Below are positions 1 to 6,641 of a DNA stretch of 39,207 nucleotides, piece after piece. The stretch covers positions 1-39,207 of the forward strand of contig CAZEPV010000020.1 in assembly GCA_964514235.1 (NCBI GenBank). Direction: 5' to 3'. Below the pieces are notes generated by a model. The model did no database searches, had not been told where the DNA came from, and was given only the letters and a program-made list of their open reading frames with translations. Within the stretch, counting starts at the first letter, position 1, and each line of letters begins with the position of its first letter. Source of the stretch: JAAYRQ01 sp035647235 (GTDB lineage: Bacteria > Bacillota > Syntrophomonadia > Syntrophomonadales > Syntrophomonadaceae). Position numbers and translations under genes: made by a program.

Positions 1-1222
1 GTTTTTCCTTTATGTTCTCATATCCCCTAAAGATATGGATGGCGTTTTCTATGGTAGTTTCACCCTTTGCAGCTAGTGCAGATAGGATTAGGGCCGCACC
101 TGCCCGTAAGTCGGTGGCTTTTACTGTGGTGCCATAGAGATGTTTTACCCCTTCGACCACAGCTGTATGTCCTTCGACTTTAATTTTGGCTCCCATCCGT
201 TTTAATTCATCTACTATCTGGAAACGGTTTTCAAATACATTTTCTACAATCACGCTGGCCCCGTCTGCTAGGCAGAGTAAGGACATCATCTGGGATTGCA
301 TATCGGTAGGGAATCCTGGATAAGGTAGCGTTTTTATATCAATAGGCTCAATTTTGGGCCCTGCCTTGACAATTATCCCTTTATCAGTATTTTCTACTAT
401 GGCCCCTGCCTCTTGGAGCTTAGCTATAATAGGATGTAGGTGGGTGGGAATTACATTTTCTATTAATACTTCCCCATTGGTAATAGCAGCAGCTATCATG
501 AAGGTACCTGCCTCTATACGATCGGGGATAATGCTATAACGGCCACCTTTTAGTTCGCTTACCCCTTCTATCCTAATTATATCGGTACCAGCACCCCTTA
601 TTTTGGCCCCCATTGAATTAAGGAAGTTAGCCAAGTCAACTATTTCAGGCTCTTTGGCCGAATTTTCTATAATGGTGGTACCAGGTGTCTTAGCTGCCAT
701 CATTATAATGTTTTCGGTAGCCCCAACACTGGGGAAGTCTAGATAAACGCTAGCCCCTACTGGCTTCTTAGCCTGGGCATAGATATATCCATGTTCTATC
801 TGAATATCTGAACCTAGGGCTTGGATGCCTTTTATGTGCAAATCCATTGGGCGTGAGCCTATGTCACAACCGCCAGGTAAAGATATAGTCGCTTCTCGCT
901 GTCTTCCTAGCATGGCCCCCAAAAATAAGTTGGAGGCTCTAAGCATTTTCGCTAAGTCGTAAGACGTCTTGGTGTCTATTACTCCTGCGGGGGGATTAAT
1001 GGCTAGACTGCCATCAGACTGCCAGACAGTTGCCACCCCTATTTCATTTAATATTTGCATCATTATTTCTACATCTCGGATACGAGGTAGATTATCTAAT
1101 ATAACTTCTCCATCTGCTAGAATACTGGCCGCCATCAATACTAGGCCAGCATTTTTGGCCCCACTGACCCGCACCTGACCTTCGAGGGAATGTCCCCCTT
1201 CAATTTTCAATATACTTAGCAA
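1..1222 (-). CDS. murA: UDP-N-acetylglucosamine 1-carboxyvinyltransferase, 3' end cut off by window edge
   Basis: First committed step of peptidoglycan synthesis: transfers enolpyruvate from phosphoenolpyruvate to UDP-GlcNAc in the cytoplasm. About 407 residues are visible. The N-terminal region carries the substrate-binding stretch SGAKNAGL, and the catalytic loop reads PGGCDIGSRP, so the fosfomycin-sensitive cysteine is present rather than aspartate. Later landmarks are DFPSVGATEN, IPDRIEAGTF and FRGYENIKEK. MurA usually runs about 12 residues past this last motif, so only the extreme C-terminus is missing. I chose the TTG at 1222 because GAGAGGTG lies about 8 nt upstream and no ATG fits. 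The gene follows the peptidase-MA-like gene after 17 nt, so the two are probably cotranscribed. Seen: motifs and truncation. Known: the MurA family reaction. Confidence 0.95.
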   Translation of the reverse strand, partial: MLSILKIEGGHSLEGQVRVSGAKNAGLVLMAASILADGEVILDNLPRIRDVEIMMQILNEIGVATVWQSDGSLAINPPAGVIDTKTSYDLAKMLRASNLFLGAMLGRQREATISLPGGCDIGSRPMDLHIKGIQALGSDIQIEHGYIYAQAKKPVGASVYLDFPSVGATENIIMMAAKTPGTTIIENSAKEPEIVDLANFLNSMGAKIRGAGTDIIRIEGVSELKGGRYSIIPDRIEAGTFMIAAAITNGEVLIENVIPTHLHPIIAKLQEAGAIVENTDKGIIVKAGPKIEPIDIKTLPYPGFPTDMQSQMMSLLCLADGASVIVENVFENRFQIVDELKRMGAKIKVEGHTAVVEGVKHLYGTTVKATDLRAGAALILSALAAKGETTIENAIHIFRGYENIKEK

Positions 1223-1239
1223 AATATACACCTCTCGCC

Positions 1240-2079
1240 CTAATTGTTGTTTTCTAGTCCTGCATAAAATCCATTGACAAATGTATCATATTTTACTAAC
1301 AAAGATTTTTCTATGGCTTGGGACATATTATTACCTTGTCCTAAATGTTCCAATATGGTAAATATTCTATCTTCACCATAATTATCTACTATATATTCTA
1401 CTATTTGCAAGGACTGCCAATAGGCAATTGATTGGTTTAGCTTATCGAAGCTTTTTTCCAATTCACTAAATTTATAATACGTTATCGGCTGCCCATTTGC
1501 AAAAGGATTCGCAAACTGAAAGCCTGTAATTTTCTTCTCTACGTATTGGGCAACCCCTTCAGTCCACCAGCGATTATAATTGCCCTTGGTCAAATCGTCA
1601 ACTAGTAAGTGGGCAAATTCATGCACCATGGGACCTTCTTTATAAAATTCATTTTCTATCTCTCCAGTTACCCACTGTCCAGGTGATAATATGCGGATAG
1701 AGCCCGCCCAGTATACCCCCATGGCTTTCTCATTCTTATCCCAACCAAAACTCTTGGCTAGGCTTACAGTATCCGGATATACCACTAAGATGGTTTTTTG
1801 GCTAGGATAATATTCGAATAACTTGGTTACCTCAGCATAACTCTGGTCGGATGCTGATGCTATTGCAGCTACATATTGTTCATCAATTGGCGTGTATCTG
1901 ATAATAAAGTGTTCTGATTCAACTTCACTAAATCCAGCCGTACGTAAATTAATCTCCTGCCCAACCATAGCCCTCATCACGGCTTGGCTATTCTTAGTCA
2001 AAATCAAAAGTATAATTATGCCAATAATTACAACTAATCCTGCTACCTTGGCCGAACTGATATCCTTTAGCACCAACAC
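1240..2079 (-). CDS. Membrane-anchored peptidase MA-like (gluzincin) zinc protease
   Basis: 279 residues. One hydrophobic segment (about residues 12-28) anchors the protein, and the rest should lie outside the membrane. The zinc site HEFAH is at residues 153-157 with a downstream glutamate in WWTEGVAQY (about 174), the gluzincin arrangement typical of the peptidase MA-like family. These are often found in sporulating Clostridia; the substrate is unknown. The start is GTG at 2079, preceded by GGAGGGGAG at good distance. It sits 17 nt upstream of murA and downstream of trxB with 73 nt between, so it may share a transcript with murA. A cell-wall or surface-protein role is inferred only from the anchor and the neighbour. 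Confidence 0.8.
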   Translation of the reverse strand: MLVLKDISSAKVAGLVVIIGIIILLILTKNSQAVMRAMVGQEINLRTAGFSEVESEHFIIRYTPIDEQYVAAIASASDQSYAEVTKLFEYYPSQKTILVVYPDTVSLAKSFGWDKNEKAMGVYWAGSIRILSPGQWVTGEIENEFYKEGPMVHEFAHLLVDDLTKGNYNRWWTEGVAQYVEKKITGFQFANPFANGQPITYYKFSELEKSFDKLNQSIAYWQSLQIVEYIVDNYGEDRIFTILEHLGQGNNMSQAIEKSLLVKYDTFVNGFYAGLENNN

Positions 2080-2152
2080 TTTATATCACTCCCCTCCGTG
2101 ACTAATTATACATTAACCATCATATGAGGGGGGGAAGTAAATAATGGCACTA

Positions 2153-3058
2153 TTATTTAAGATAATTAGTAACCGCGATTCCTGCTATAACGCCATCACC
2201 TACTGCAGTAGCTACTTGTCTAACTTCTTTTACTCTAATATCACCAGCCGCAAAAATGCCTGCTACAGAAGTTTCCATATTTTCATTAGTAATTATATAG
2301 CCATTTTCCATTGCTACTAAGCCCTCTAGAAAGCCAGCTACAGGTTCTAGACCTATACTTACAAACAAGCCTTCTACTTCCAACTCTTCTTCATCCCCAG
2401 TTTTGACATCTTTTATGACTAGGGTGTCCATCAGGCTGTCCCCTTTGAGATTACTGATTACTTTATCCAGTTTTAGTTCTATATTTTCAGTAGCCTTCAT
2501 TTTATCAATGGCAGTCTGATTAGCCCTAAACCCCTGTCTCCTATGGATTAGGTAAACTATATCAGCTATATCCGCTAAATATAGAGCTTCCTTAACTGCG
2601 GAATCGCCACCCCCGACTACCGCCACTTTAGCATTATTAAAAAAAGCCCCATCGCAAGTAGCACAATAAGAAAGCCCACGGCCGATAAACTCATTTTCAC
2701 CTTCCACCCCCAATTCCCGTCTTTTAGCCCCTACAGCAATAATAACGGTTTTTGCTAAAAATTCTTTACCACTTGATGTGGTTATTTTTTTGGCTGTGGG
2801 TAAGTTTTCAAGTGAGATTACTTCCTCCATCTCTATTTCAGCACCAAATCTCTGTGCTTGTTTGTGAAAATCCTCCATTAAATCGCTCCCATTAATTCCA
2901 AATGGAAAGCCAGGATAATTATCAACTAAATCAGTTTGGGCAGTATTTCCACCGATGACCCCTGCCTCTAAAATGAGGGTTTTTAATTTAGCCCTACCCG
3001 TATAGATTGCAGCACTGAAGCCAGCAGGGCCACTACCGATTATGACTACATCATACAT
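2153..3058 (-). CDS. trxB: Thioredoxin reductase (NADPH-dependent type)
   Basis: Cytoplasmic flavoenzyme that passes electrons from NADPH through FAD and a redox disulfide to thioredoxin. 301 residues, the normal bacterial length. The FAD Rossmann motif GSGPAG is at residues 8-13, the redox motif CATC at 132-135, the second nucleotide-binding motif GGGDSA at 149-154, and the NADPH 2'-phosphate-binding stretch HRRQGFRA at about 172-179. The C-terminal FAD motif AAGDIR is also present. No thioredoxin gene is adjacent. The ATG start follows an AAAGGAG ribosome binding site. It is separated from the upstream M23 gene by a terminator hairpin, so it has its own promoter or relies on read-through. 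All catalytic residues are intact. Confidence 0.95.
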   Translation of the reverse strand: MYDVVIIGSGPAGFSAAIYTGRAKLKTLILEAGVIGGNTAQTDLVDNYPGFPFGINGSDLMEDFHKQAQRFGAEIEMEEVISLENLPTAKKITTSSGKEFLAKTVIIAVGAKRRELGVEGENEFIGRGLSYCATCDGAFFNNAKVAVVGGGDSAVKEALYLADIADIVYLIHRRQGFRANQTAIDKMKATENIELKLDKVISNLKGDSLMDTLVIKDVKTGDEEELEVEGLFVSIGLEPVAGFLEGLVAMENGYIITNENMETSVAGIFAAGDIRVKEVRQVATAVGDGVIAGIAVTNYLK

Positions 3059-3111
3059 TTTTCTAACTCCTTTCTTATATCCTTAGATTAGTTTCTATCA
3101 ATAAAAATAAA

Positions 3112-3135
3112 AACCCCGACACTGAGGTCAGGGTT
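3112..3135 (-). terminator. Rho-independent terminator after the LysM-G5-M23 gene
   Basis: Nine-base-pair stem, loop CTCAGT, followed on the minus strand by TTTATTTTTAT. It lies between the stop of the M23 gene (3150) and the start of trxB (3058). Confidence 0.8.
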
Positions 3136-3149
3136 CTATATCTTATGGT

Positions 3150-4514
3150 CTAACGTAAATACGATAGTGGGTTTCTAAATCCTCCATTAACTAGGACTTC
3201 AAAATGAAGGTGTGGCCCAGTACTTCTTCCTGTGGAGCCTACAGTAGCAATCTGTTCCCCCTTATTTACCCTCTGTCCTGTTGAAGTGTTAATGCTATTA
3301 CAATGGGCATATCTAGTAACAATACCATTTCCATGGTCAACAATTACGAAATTACCATAACCACCTTGCCAACCAGTAAAGGTAACATAGCCCGCATCTG
3401 CTGCTCTGATGGGGGTACCCGATTTAGTTGCTATATCTATCGCTGTATGGGAACTACGGTAACCATTGGTAATGTTGCCACTGGTTGGCCAATCTAGGCT
3501 ACCCGTTCCACCGCCTCCACCAGCACTAGGAGTGCCACCCCGAGAGGCTACAGTAACTGATGTACCCTTTACGATAATTTTATCTACTGCCTTTTGCAAA
3601 ATAGTTTCTTCCTTAATTTCCCTTTCTTCTAAGACTCCATTGCACTTAGTAGCAGTATAAATAACCTTCTTTTCCCCATCTTTTCCATTTTGTTTAACCC
3701 TTATACTTGTGGGAGAATTTTTATCAGTCTCTACTTTTGTTTCGAAAGGTATTGCTTCTATCTTTTCCCCTTCTACCTTAGCTAAGACATTAATATAAGG
3801 CTTACTTTTAACTAAAATTAATTCTTGCCCTAAAGATAAATCTTCCTTCTCTAGTTTATTTGCTTGGACAATTTCATCTACATACATATCATTGCGCCTA
3901 GCAATTAGCCATAAGGAATCGCCTTCTTCAACTATATATTTTTCTGGATTCTTAGTTCCCGTAGTAATTAAGGTGTGGGCTTCTTCCTTGGTCATAAGCT
4001 CATTAACTTCGACCATCTCTTCCCTAATTTCAACTTTTTCGGCTAGGGCTAATTCCAGTAGCTTTTCTCCTTCATCAAGCTTGCTATTATTCCGTTTTAT
4101 TTCCTCCAGTAAATTCGCTGCAGTGGTTTTACAAGGTAGGTATGCTACTACTTCACCATCTACAACTAAGGCAGCAGCCATAGCTTTAAAATCCAAAACT
4201 TTTTGGAACTCTTTTTCTAGATCTGCCGTCTTTAGAATAGAGGACTTTTTCACTAAGCCTTTTTTAAATTCGATTTGGTTAGCTAGTTCTAACTTTTTAT
4301 CACACTCTTTTTCTTCCTTTTGCTTAATCTTATTGATTGTTTGGTGAACTTGGTCTTGATTAGTTACCGCAAACATAGCTTTTCCGTCAATGATAACGGA
4401 ATAAGCGGGTGTTTTGAAAACAAATGCCCACAATAGGGCGATTACGAGGACAATACTGATGCAAACTGCGATAGGAGTAAGTTTTTGTCTGTTCTGCATT
4501 AAATATTCAATCAT
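3150..4514 (-). CDS. Cell-wall endopeptidase with LysM, G5 and M23 (LytM) domains
   Basis: 454 residues with an N-terminal membrane segment (about 12-33), a variable region with charged helices, a LysM domain (about 192-236, beginning KYIVEEGDSLWLIARR), a G5 domain (about 240-318), a Gly/Ser linker, and a C-terminal M23 domain (about 350-452). Zinc ligands are H356, D360 and H437, with H404 and H435 as the other catalytic histidines, so the enzyme should be active and cleave peptidoglycan cross-bridge peptides. LysM binds glycan; G5 is a common partner domain in wall hydrolases. It is monocistronic in appearance: a terminator follows and about 100 nt separate it from the SCIFF maturase gene. 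Germination, division or sporulation roles are all possible; none is shown by the sequence. Confidence 0.9.
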   Translation of the reverse strand: MIEYLMQNRQKLTPIAVCISIVLVIALLWAFVFKTPAYSVIIDGKAMFAVTNQDQVHQTINKIKQKEEKECDKKLELANQIEFKKGLVKKSSILKTADLEKEFQKVLDFKAMAAALVVDGEVVAYLPCKTTAANLLEEIKRNNSKLDEGEKLLELALAEKVEIREEMVEVNELMTKEEAHTLITTGTKNPEKYIVEEGDSLWLIARRNDMYVDEIVQANKLEKEDLSLGQELILVKSKPYINVLAKVEGEKIEAIPFETKVETDKNSPTSIRVKQNGKDGEKKVIYTATKCNGVLEEREIKEETILQKAVDKIIVKGTSVTVASRGGTPSAGGGGGTGSLDWPTSGNITNGYRSSHTAIDIATKSGTPIRAADAGYVTFTGWQGGYGNFVIVDHGNGIVTRYAHCNSINTSTGQRVNKGEQIATVGSTGRSTGPHLHFEVLVNGGFRNPLSYLR

Positions 4515-4553
4515 AAAAAAGTACTCTCCATTTATTTTTTATCATTTTTATCA

Positions 4554-4589
4554 AAGGGACTTATTCTATCTCAAAAGATAAAATCCCTT
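4554..4589. terminator. Hairpin between the SCIFF maturase gene and the M23 gene
   Basis: Outer stem AAGGGA/TCCCTT with an inner TATCT/AGATA stem. The T-tract is good on the plus strand (CTTTTTTATAA) but poor on the minus strand, where the upstream gene (the maturase) lies. It could be a weak terminator for the maturase transcript. Confidence 0.35.
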
Positions 4590-4613
4590 CTTTTTTATAA
4601 ACTTTTTCACAAA

Positions 4614-5993
4614 CTATCCAGCTATTTTTTTTACCAGATCAAAATAAATGGCTCCCTCAATTCGTTTCTTATGCATATTACATGATATTCTATCTGGAAA
4701 TTTAAGGTTACCATTTGCTTTAAGATTATTTGCATGGCAACCACCCCCACAAAAATTACGAGCCCAGCATTTTAGACATTCCTCTTTGTTAACTAATGTC
4801 TTGTTAGCGAAAATGTTTTTTATATCTTCATTTATGGTCATTTCGCTTACATTGCCCATATAATATCCTTCTTCCCCCACAAATTGATGGCATGGATATA
4901 TATCACCTTCGGGAGTAATCACGACATATTCTACTCCTGCCCCACAACCCGTCTGCCTTTTAGCCAAACACGGCCCTTTTTGTAAATTAAGATTGTAGTG
5001 GAAAAAGTGTATTTCTTGTCCAGCTTGATGGTAAGCCAATAATTTATTGGTTAACTGTTCGTATTCCTCTAAAACCTGGGGTAAATCTTCAGCCCTAATA
5101 GCGAAATCATCACCTGCGCCTACTGCTGGCTCTAGGGAAATGTTTTTAAAACCCAAATCAATCATATGGGCTAGGTCTTGGCTAAAATTCAGGTTTTGGC
5201 GGGTAAAAGTACCTCTAATATAGTAACTAATGGGGTTCTTAGCTACCATTTGCTTAAACTTGGGCACTATTATTTCATAGCTACCCCCTCCATTGGTCAA
5301 TAAACGATTTTGGTCATTTATTTCCTTTCTGCCATCTAGACTTAAAATTACACTAATATTTTCCTTTATCATAAAATCCATAATTTCTTCGTCTAGCAGG
5401 AGACCATTAGTAGTTAGGGTAAAGTTGAAGATTTTATCCGACTGTTTTTCGATACTGCGGGCATAATTAACTAGTTCTTTTACTACCACGAAATTCAGTA
5501 AAGGCTCACCCCCAAAAAAGTCGACTTCTAAGTTTCTTACCCCACGGCTTTCCTTAACTAAAAAATCTAGGGCTTGTTGGCCGACTTCATATGGCATTAA
5601 AGCTGGTTTTTGCCCAAAATTGCCCTGACTAGCAAAACAATATTCGCAACGCATATTACATAAATGGGCTACATTCAGACAGAGGGCTTTTACCGACATT
5701 TGGGTGTAGTCTACATATATTTCCATAGGCTCAGAAAAAAGGGATTCATTCCCATAGGCTATGAGAAATTCCTCTGCAATTTTCATAGCTGTTTCTTCCC
5801 CATATCTAATATTGCAATTCTCAAAAGCCCGATAAAAGTCCCCTTCGTATTGGATAATCCAATTTATGTAGGCATAGGCCATATCATCTAAAACATGGAT
5901 AGCCCCGCTATTAACATCTAATAAAATATTAAGTTCGTTAAATTTATATAAATGAATATTAGATGTGAAATCATAGCCTGCTAAGTTGTACAT
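4614..5993 (-). CDS. scfB: SCIFF (ranthipeptide) maturase, radical SAM/SPASM thioether-forming enzyme
   Basis: 459 residues from the ATG at 5993. A longer frame opens at a TTG at 6032, but TGGGGAGG sits 9 nt before this ATG and the upstream part would overlap a terminator arm. The N-terminus (IHLYKFNELNILLDVNSG) resembles known SCIFF maturases. The radical SAM cluster motif CNMRCEYC supplies C112, C116 and C119; FFGGEP follows at about 160. The C-terminal SPASM region is cysteine-rich, including CLKCWARNFCGGGC. Family knowledge: these enzymes install thioether links from Cys thiols to non-alpha carbons of the SCIFF precursor. The precursor gene lies directly upstream, with a terminator hairpin between the two. 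The physiological role of the product in Clostridia remains unsettled. Confidence 0.93.
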   Translation of the reverse strand: MYNLAGYDFTSNIHLYKFNELNILLDVNSGAIHVLDDMAYAYINWIIQYEGDFYRAFENCNIRYGEETAMKIAEEFLIAYGNESLFSEPMEIYVDYTQMSVKALCLNVAHLCNMRCEYCFASQGNFGQKPALMPYEVGQQALDFLVKESRGVRNLEVDFFGGEPLLNFVVVKELVNYARSIEKQSDKIFNFTLTTNGLLLDEEIMDFMIKENISVILSLDGRKEINDQNRLLTNGGGSYEIIVPKFKQMVAKNPISYYIRGTFTRQNLNFSQDLAHMIDLGFKNISLEPAVGAGDDFAIRAEDLPQVLEEYEQLTNKLLAYHQAGQEIHFFHYNLNLQKGPCLAKRQTGCGAGVEYVVITPEGDIYPCHQFVGEEGYYMGNVSEMTINEDIKNIFANKTLVNKEECLKCWARNFCGGGCHANNLKANGNLKFPDRISCNMHKKRIEGAIYFDLVKKIAG

Positions 5994-6035
5994 TTTAAAT
6001 ATCCTCCCCATACCATAATTATTTCCTAACAAGAC

Positions 6036-6062
6036 AAAAAAGGGGGCTAGGCCCCCTTTTTT
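6036..6062 (-). terminator. Intrinsic terminator/attenuator between SCIFF precursor and maturase genes
   Basis: A near-perfect palindrome: A6, G5, short loop, C5, T6. It begins 7 nt after the precursor stop and ends before the maturase ribosome binding site. Most transcripts from the precursor promoter should stop here, giving excess precursor over enzyme. The sequence is also symmetric enough to work on the other strand. Confidence 0.88.
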
Positions 6063-6069
6063 AGGACTA

Positions 6070-6207
6070 TTAATTCTTGCAAACCTGATTGCCTACTGTA
6101 CAAGAAGTTTTACACGCTGATTGGCATGATGTTGCGCACTCTCGGCAATTAATATCAGTATCCCTTTTTAAGTTAGGTTGAATTATGGTTTTTATGTGTT
6201 GATTCAT
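6070..6207 (-). CDS. scfA: SCIFF ranthipeptide precursor (six cysteines in forty-five residues)
   Basis: A 45-residue peptide starting MNQHIKTIIQPNLKRD and ending in a cysteine-rich core in which C21, C24, C28, C32, C36 and C43 are the six cysteines (spacing C-x2-C-x3-C-x3-C-x3-C-x6-C). The central CQSACKTSCTV block is the hallmark of the SCIFF family found almost universally in Clostridia. AAGGAGGC lies 7 nt before the ATG. The maturase gene follows after a terminator hairpin. The short charged N-terminal half acts as leader for recognition by the maturase (family knowledge). No protease or exporter gene is adjacent, as is usual for this family. Confidence 0.95.
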   Translation of the reverse strand: MNQHIKTIIQPNLKRDTDINCRECATSCQSACKTSCTVGNQVCKN

Positions 6208-6256
6208 TAACTTGCCTCCTTCCCAACAATCCAACTAATTATGTAAGCACATGAAA

Positions 6257-6271
6257 CGGGGCGACTCCCCG
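6257..6271 (-). terminator. GC-rich hairpin downstream of the tRNA-Gly region
   Basis: Stem CGGGG/CCCCG with a 5-nt loop, followed on minus by TTTCATG. It could end the tRNA-Gly transcript, although the T-run is only three bases. Confidence 0.4.
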
Positions 6272-6272
6272 A

Positions 6273-6319
6273 GCACTACTGATTTTATGTTCGCTGCGCT
6301 CACTTTTTATTAATGGAGC
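6273..6319. repeat. 47-bp flank repeat, copy A
   Basis: One of three copies of a 47-bp sequence running GCACTACTGATT...AATGGAGC on plus. Copy A differs from the other two at one position (TTTTTATT instead of TTTTAATT). The element ends in GGAGC, which read on minus is GCTCC, the last bases of the tRNA-Gly 3' end. Copies A and B are separated by 9 bp. Confidence 0.85.
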
Positions 6320-6328
6320 ACCCTCCGG

Positions 6329-6375
6329 GCACTACTGATTTTATGTTCGCTGCGCTCACTTTTAATTAATGGAGC
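6329..6375. repeat. 47-bp flank repeat, copy B (left of the gap)
   Basis: Identical to copy C. Identity continues 8 more bases to the gap edge (6383), giving a 55-bp exact match with 6484-6538. The bases just before the gap (GGAGCGGAAGACG) are the reverse complement of the tRNA-Gly 3' end. Confidence 0.85.
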
Positions 6376-6383
6376 GGAAGACG

Positions 6384-6483
6384 NNNNNNNNNNNNNNNNN
6401 NNNNNNNNNNNNNNNNNNNNNNNNNNNNNNNNNNNNNNNNNNNNNNNNNNNNNNNNNNNNNNNNNNNNNNNNNNNNNNNNNNN
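6384..6483. other. Assembly gap of exactly 100 N
   Basis: A run of 100 N, the conventional placeholder for a gap of unknown size. The last 55 bases before it and the first 55 bases after it are identical, so the true length may be negative (a missed overlap) or may hide tandem tRNA copies. Confidence 0.98.
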
Positions 6484-6530
6484 GCACTACTGATTTTATG
6501 TTCGCTGCGCTCACTTTTAATTAATGGAGC
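6484..6530. repeat. 47-bp flank repeat, copy C (right of the gap, 3' flank of tRNA-Gly)
   Basis: Same sequence as copy B. Its last six bases (TGGAGC) overlap the tRNA-Gly 3' end on the minus strand. Confidence 0.85.
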
Positions 6531-6599
6531 GGAAGACGGGGTTCGAACCCGCGGCACCTGGCTTGGGAAGCCAGTGCTCTACCACTGAGCTACTCCCGC
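6525..6599 (-). tRNA. tRNA-Gly (anticodon CCC)
   Basis: Read on minus it starts GCGGGAGTAGCTCAGTGG and folds as a complete cloverleaf. The acceptor stem is GCGGGAG/CTTCCGC with one G-U pair. The anticodon arm is CTGGC-TTCCCAA-GCCAG with anticodon CCC. The T-arm loop is TTCGAAC, the discriminator is T, and CCA is encoded. A strong promoter lies directly upstream. Confidence 0.95.
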
Positions 6600-6609
6600 A
6601 TTATAAGTA

Positions 6610-6638
6610 ATTTTAAAACAAAATAATAGCCCGGTCAA
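6610..6638 (-). promoter_or_regulatory. SigmaA promoter of tRNA-Gly
   Basis: TTGACC (6638-6633), a 17-bp spacer, then TAAAAT (6615-6610), 10 nt before the first tRNA base. The -35 box starts just after the lonC stop codon. Confidence 0.8.
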
Positions 6639-6641
6639 TTT

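Noticed and set aside
3892..4347. 151-codon plus-strand frame inside the LysM-G5-M23 gene
   Set aside because: Serine-rich antisense shadow of a lysine/glutamate-rich coding region; the minus-strand gene has all family motifs.
6366..6557. 63-codon minus-strand frame across the N gap
   Set aside because: It consists largely of the 100 unknown bases plus tRNA sequence; there is no evidence for a protein.
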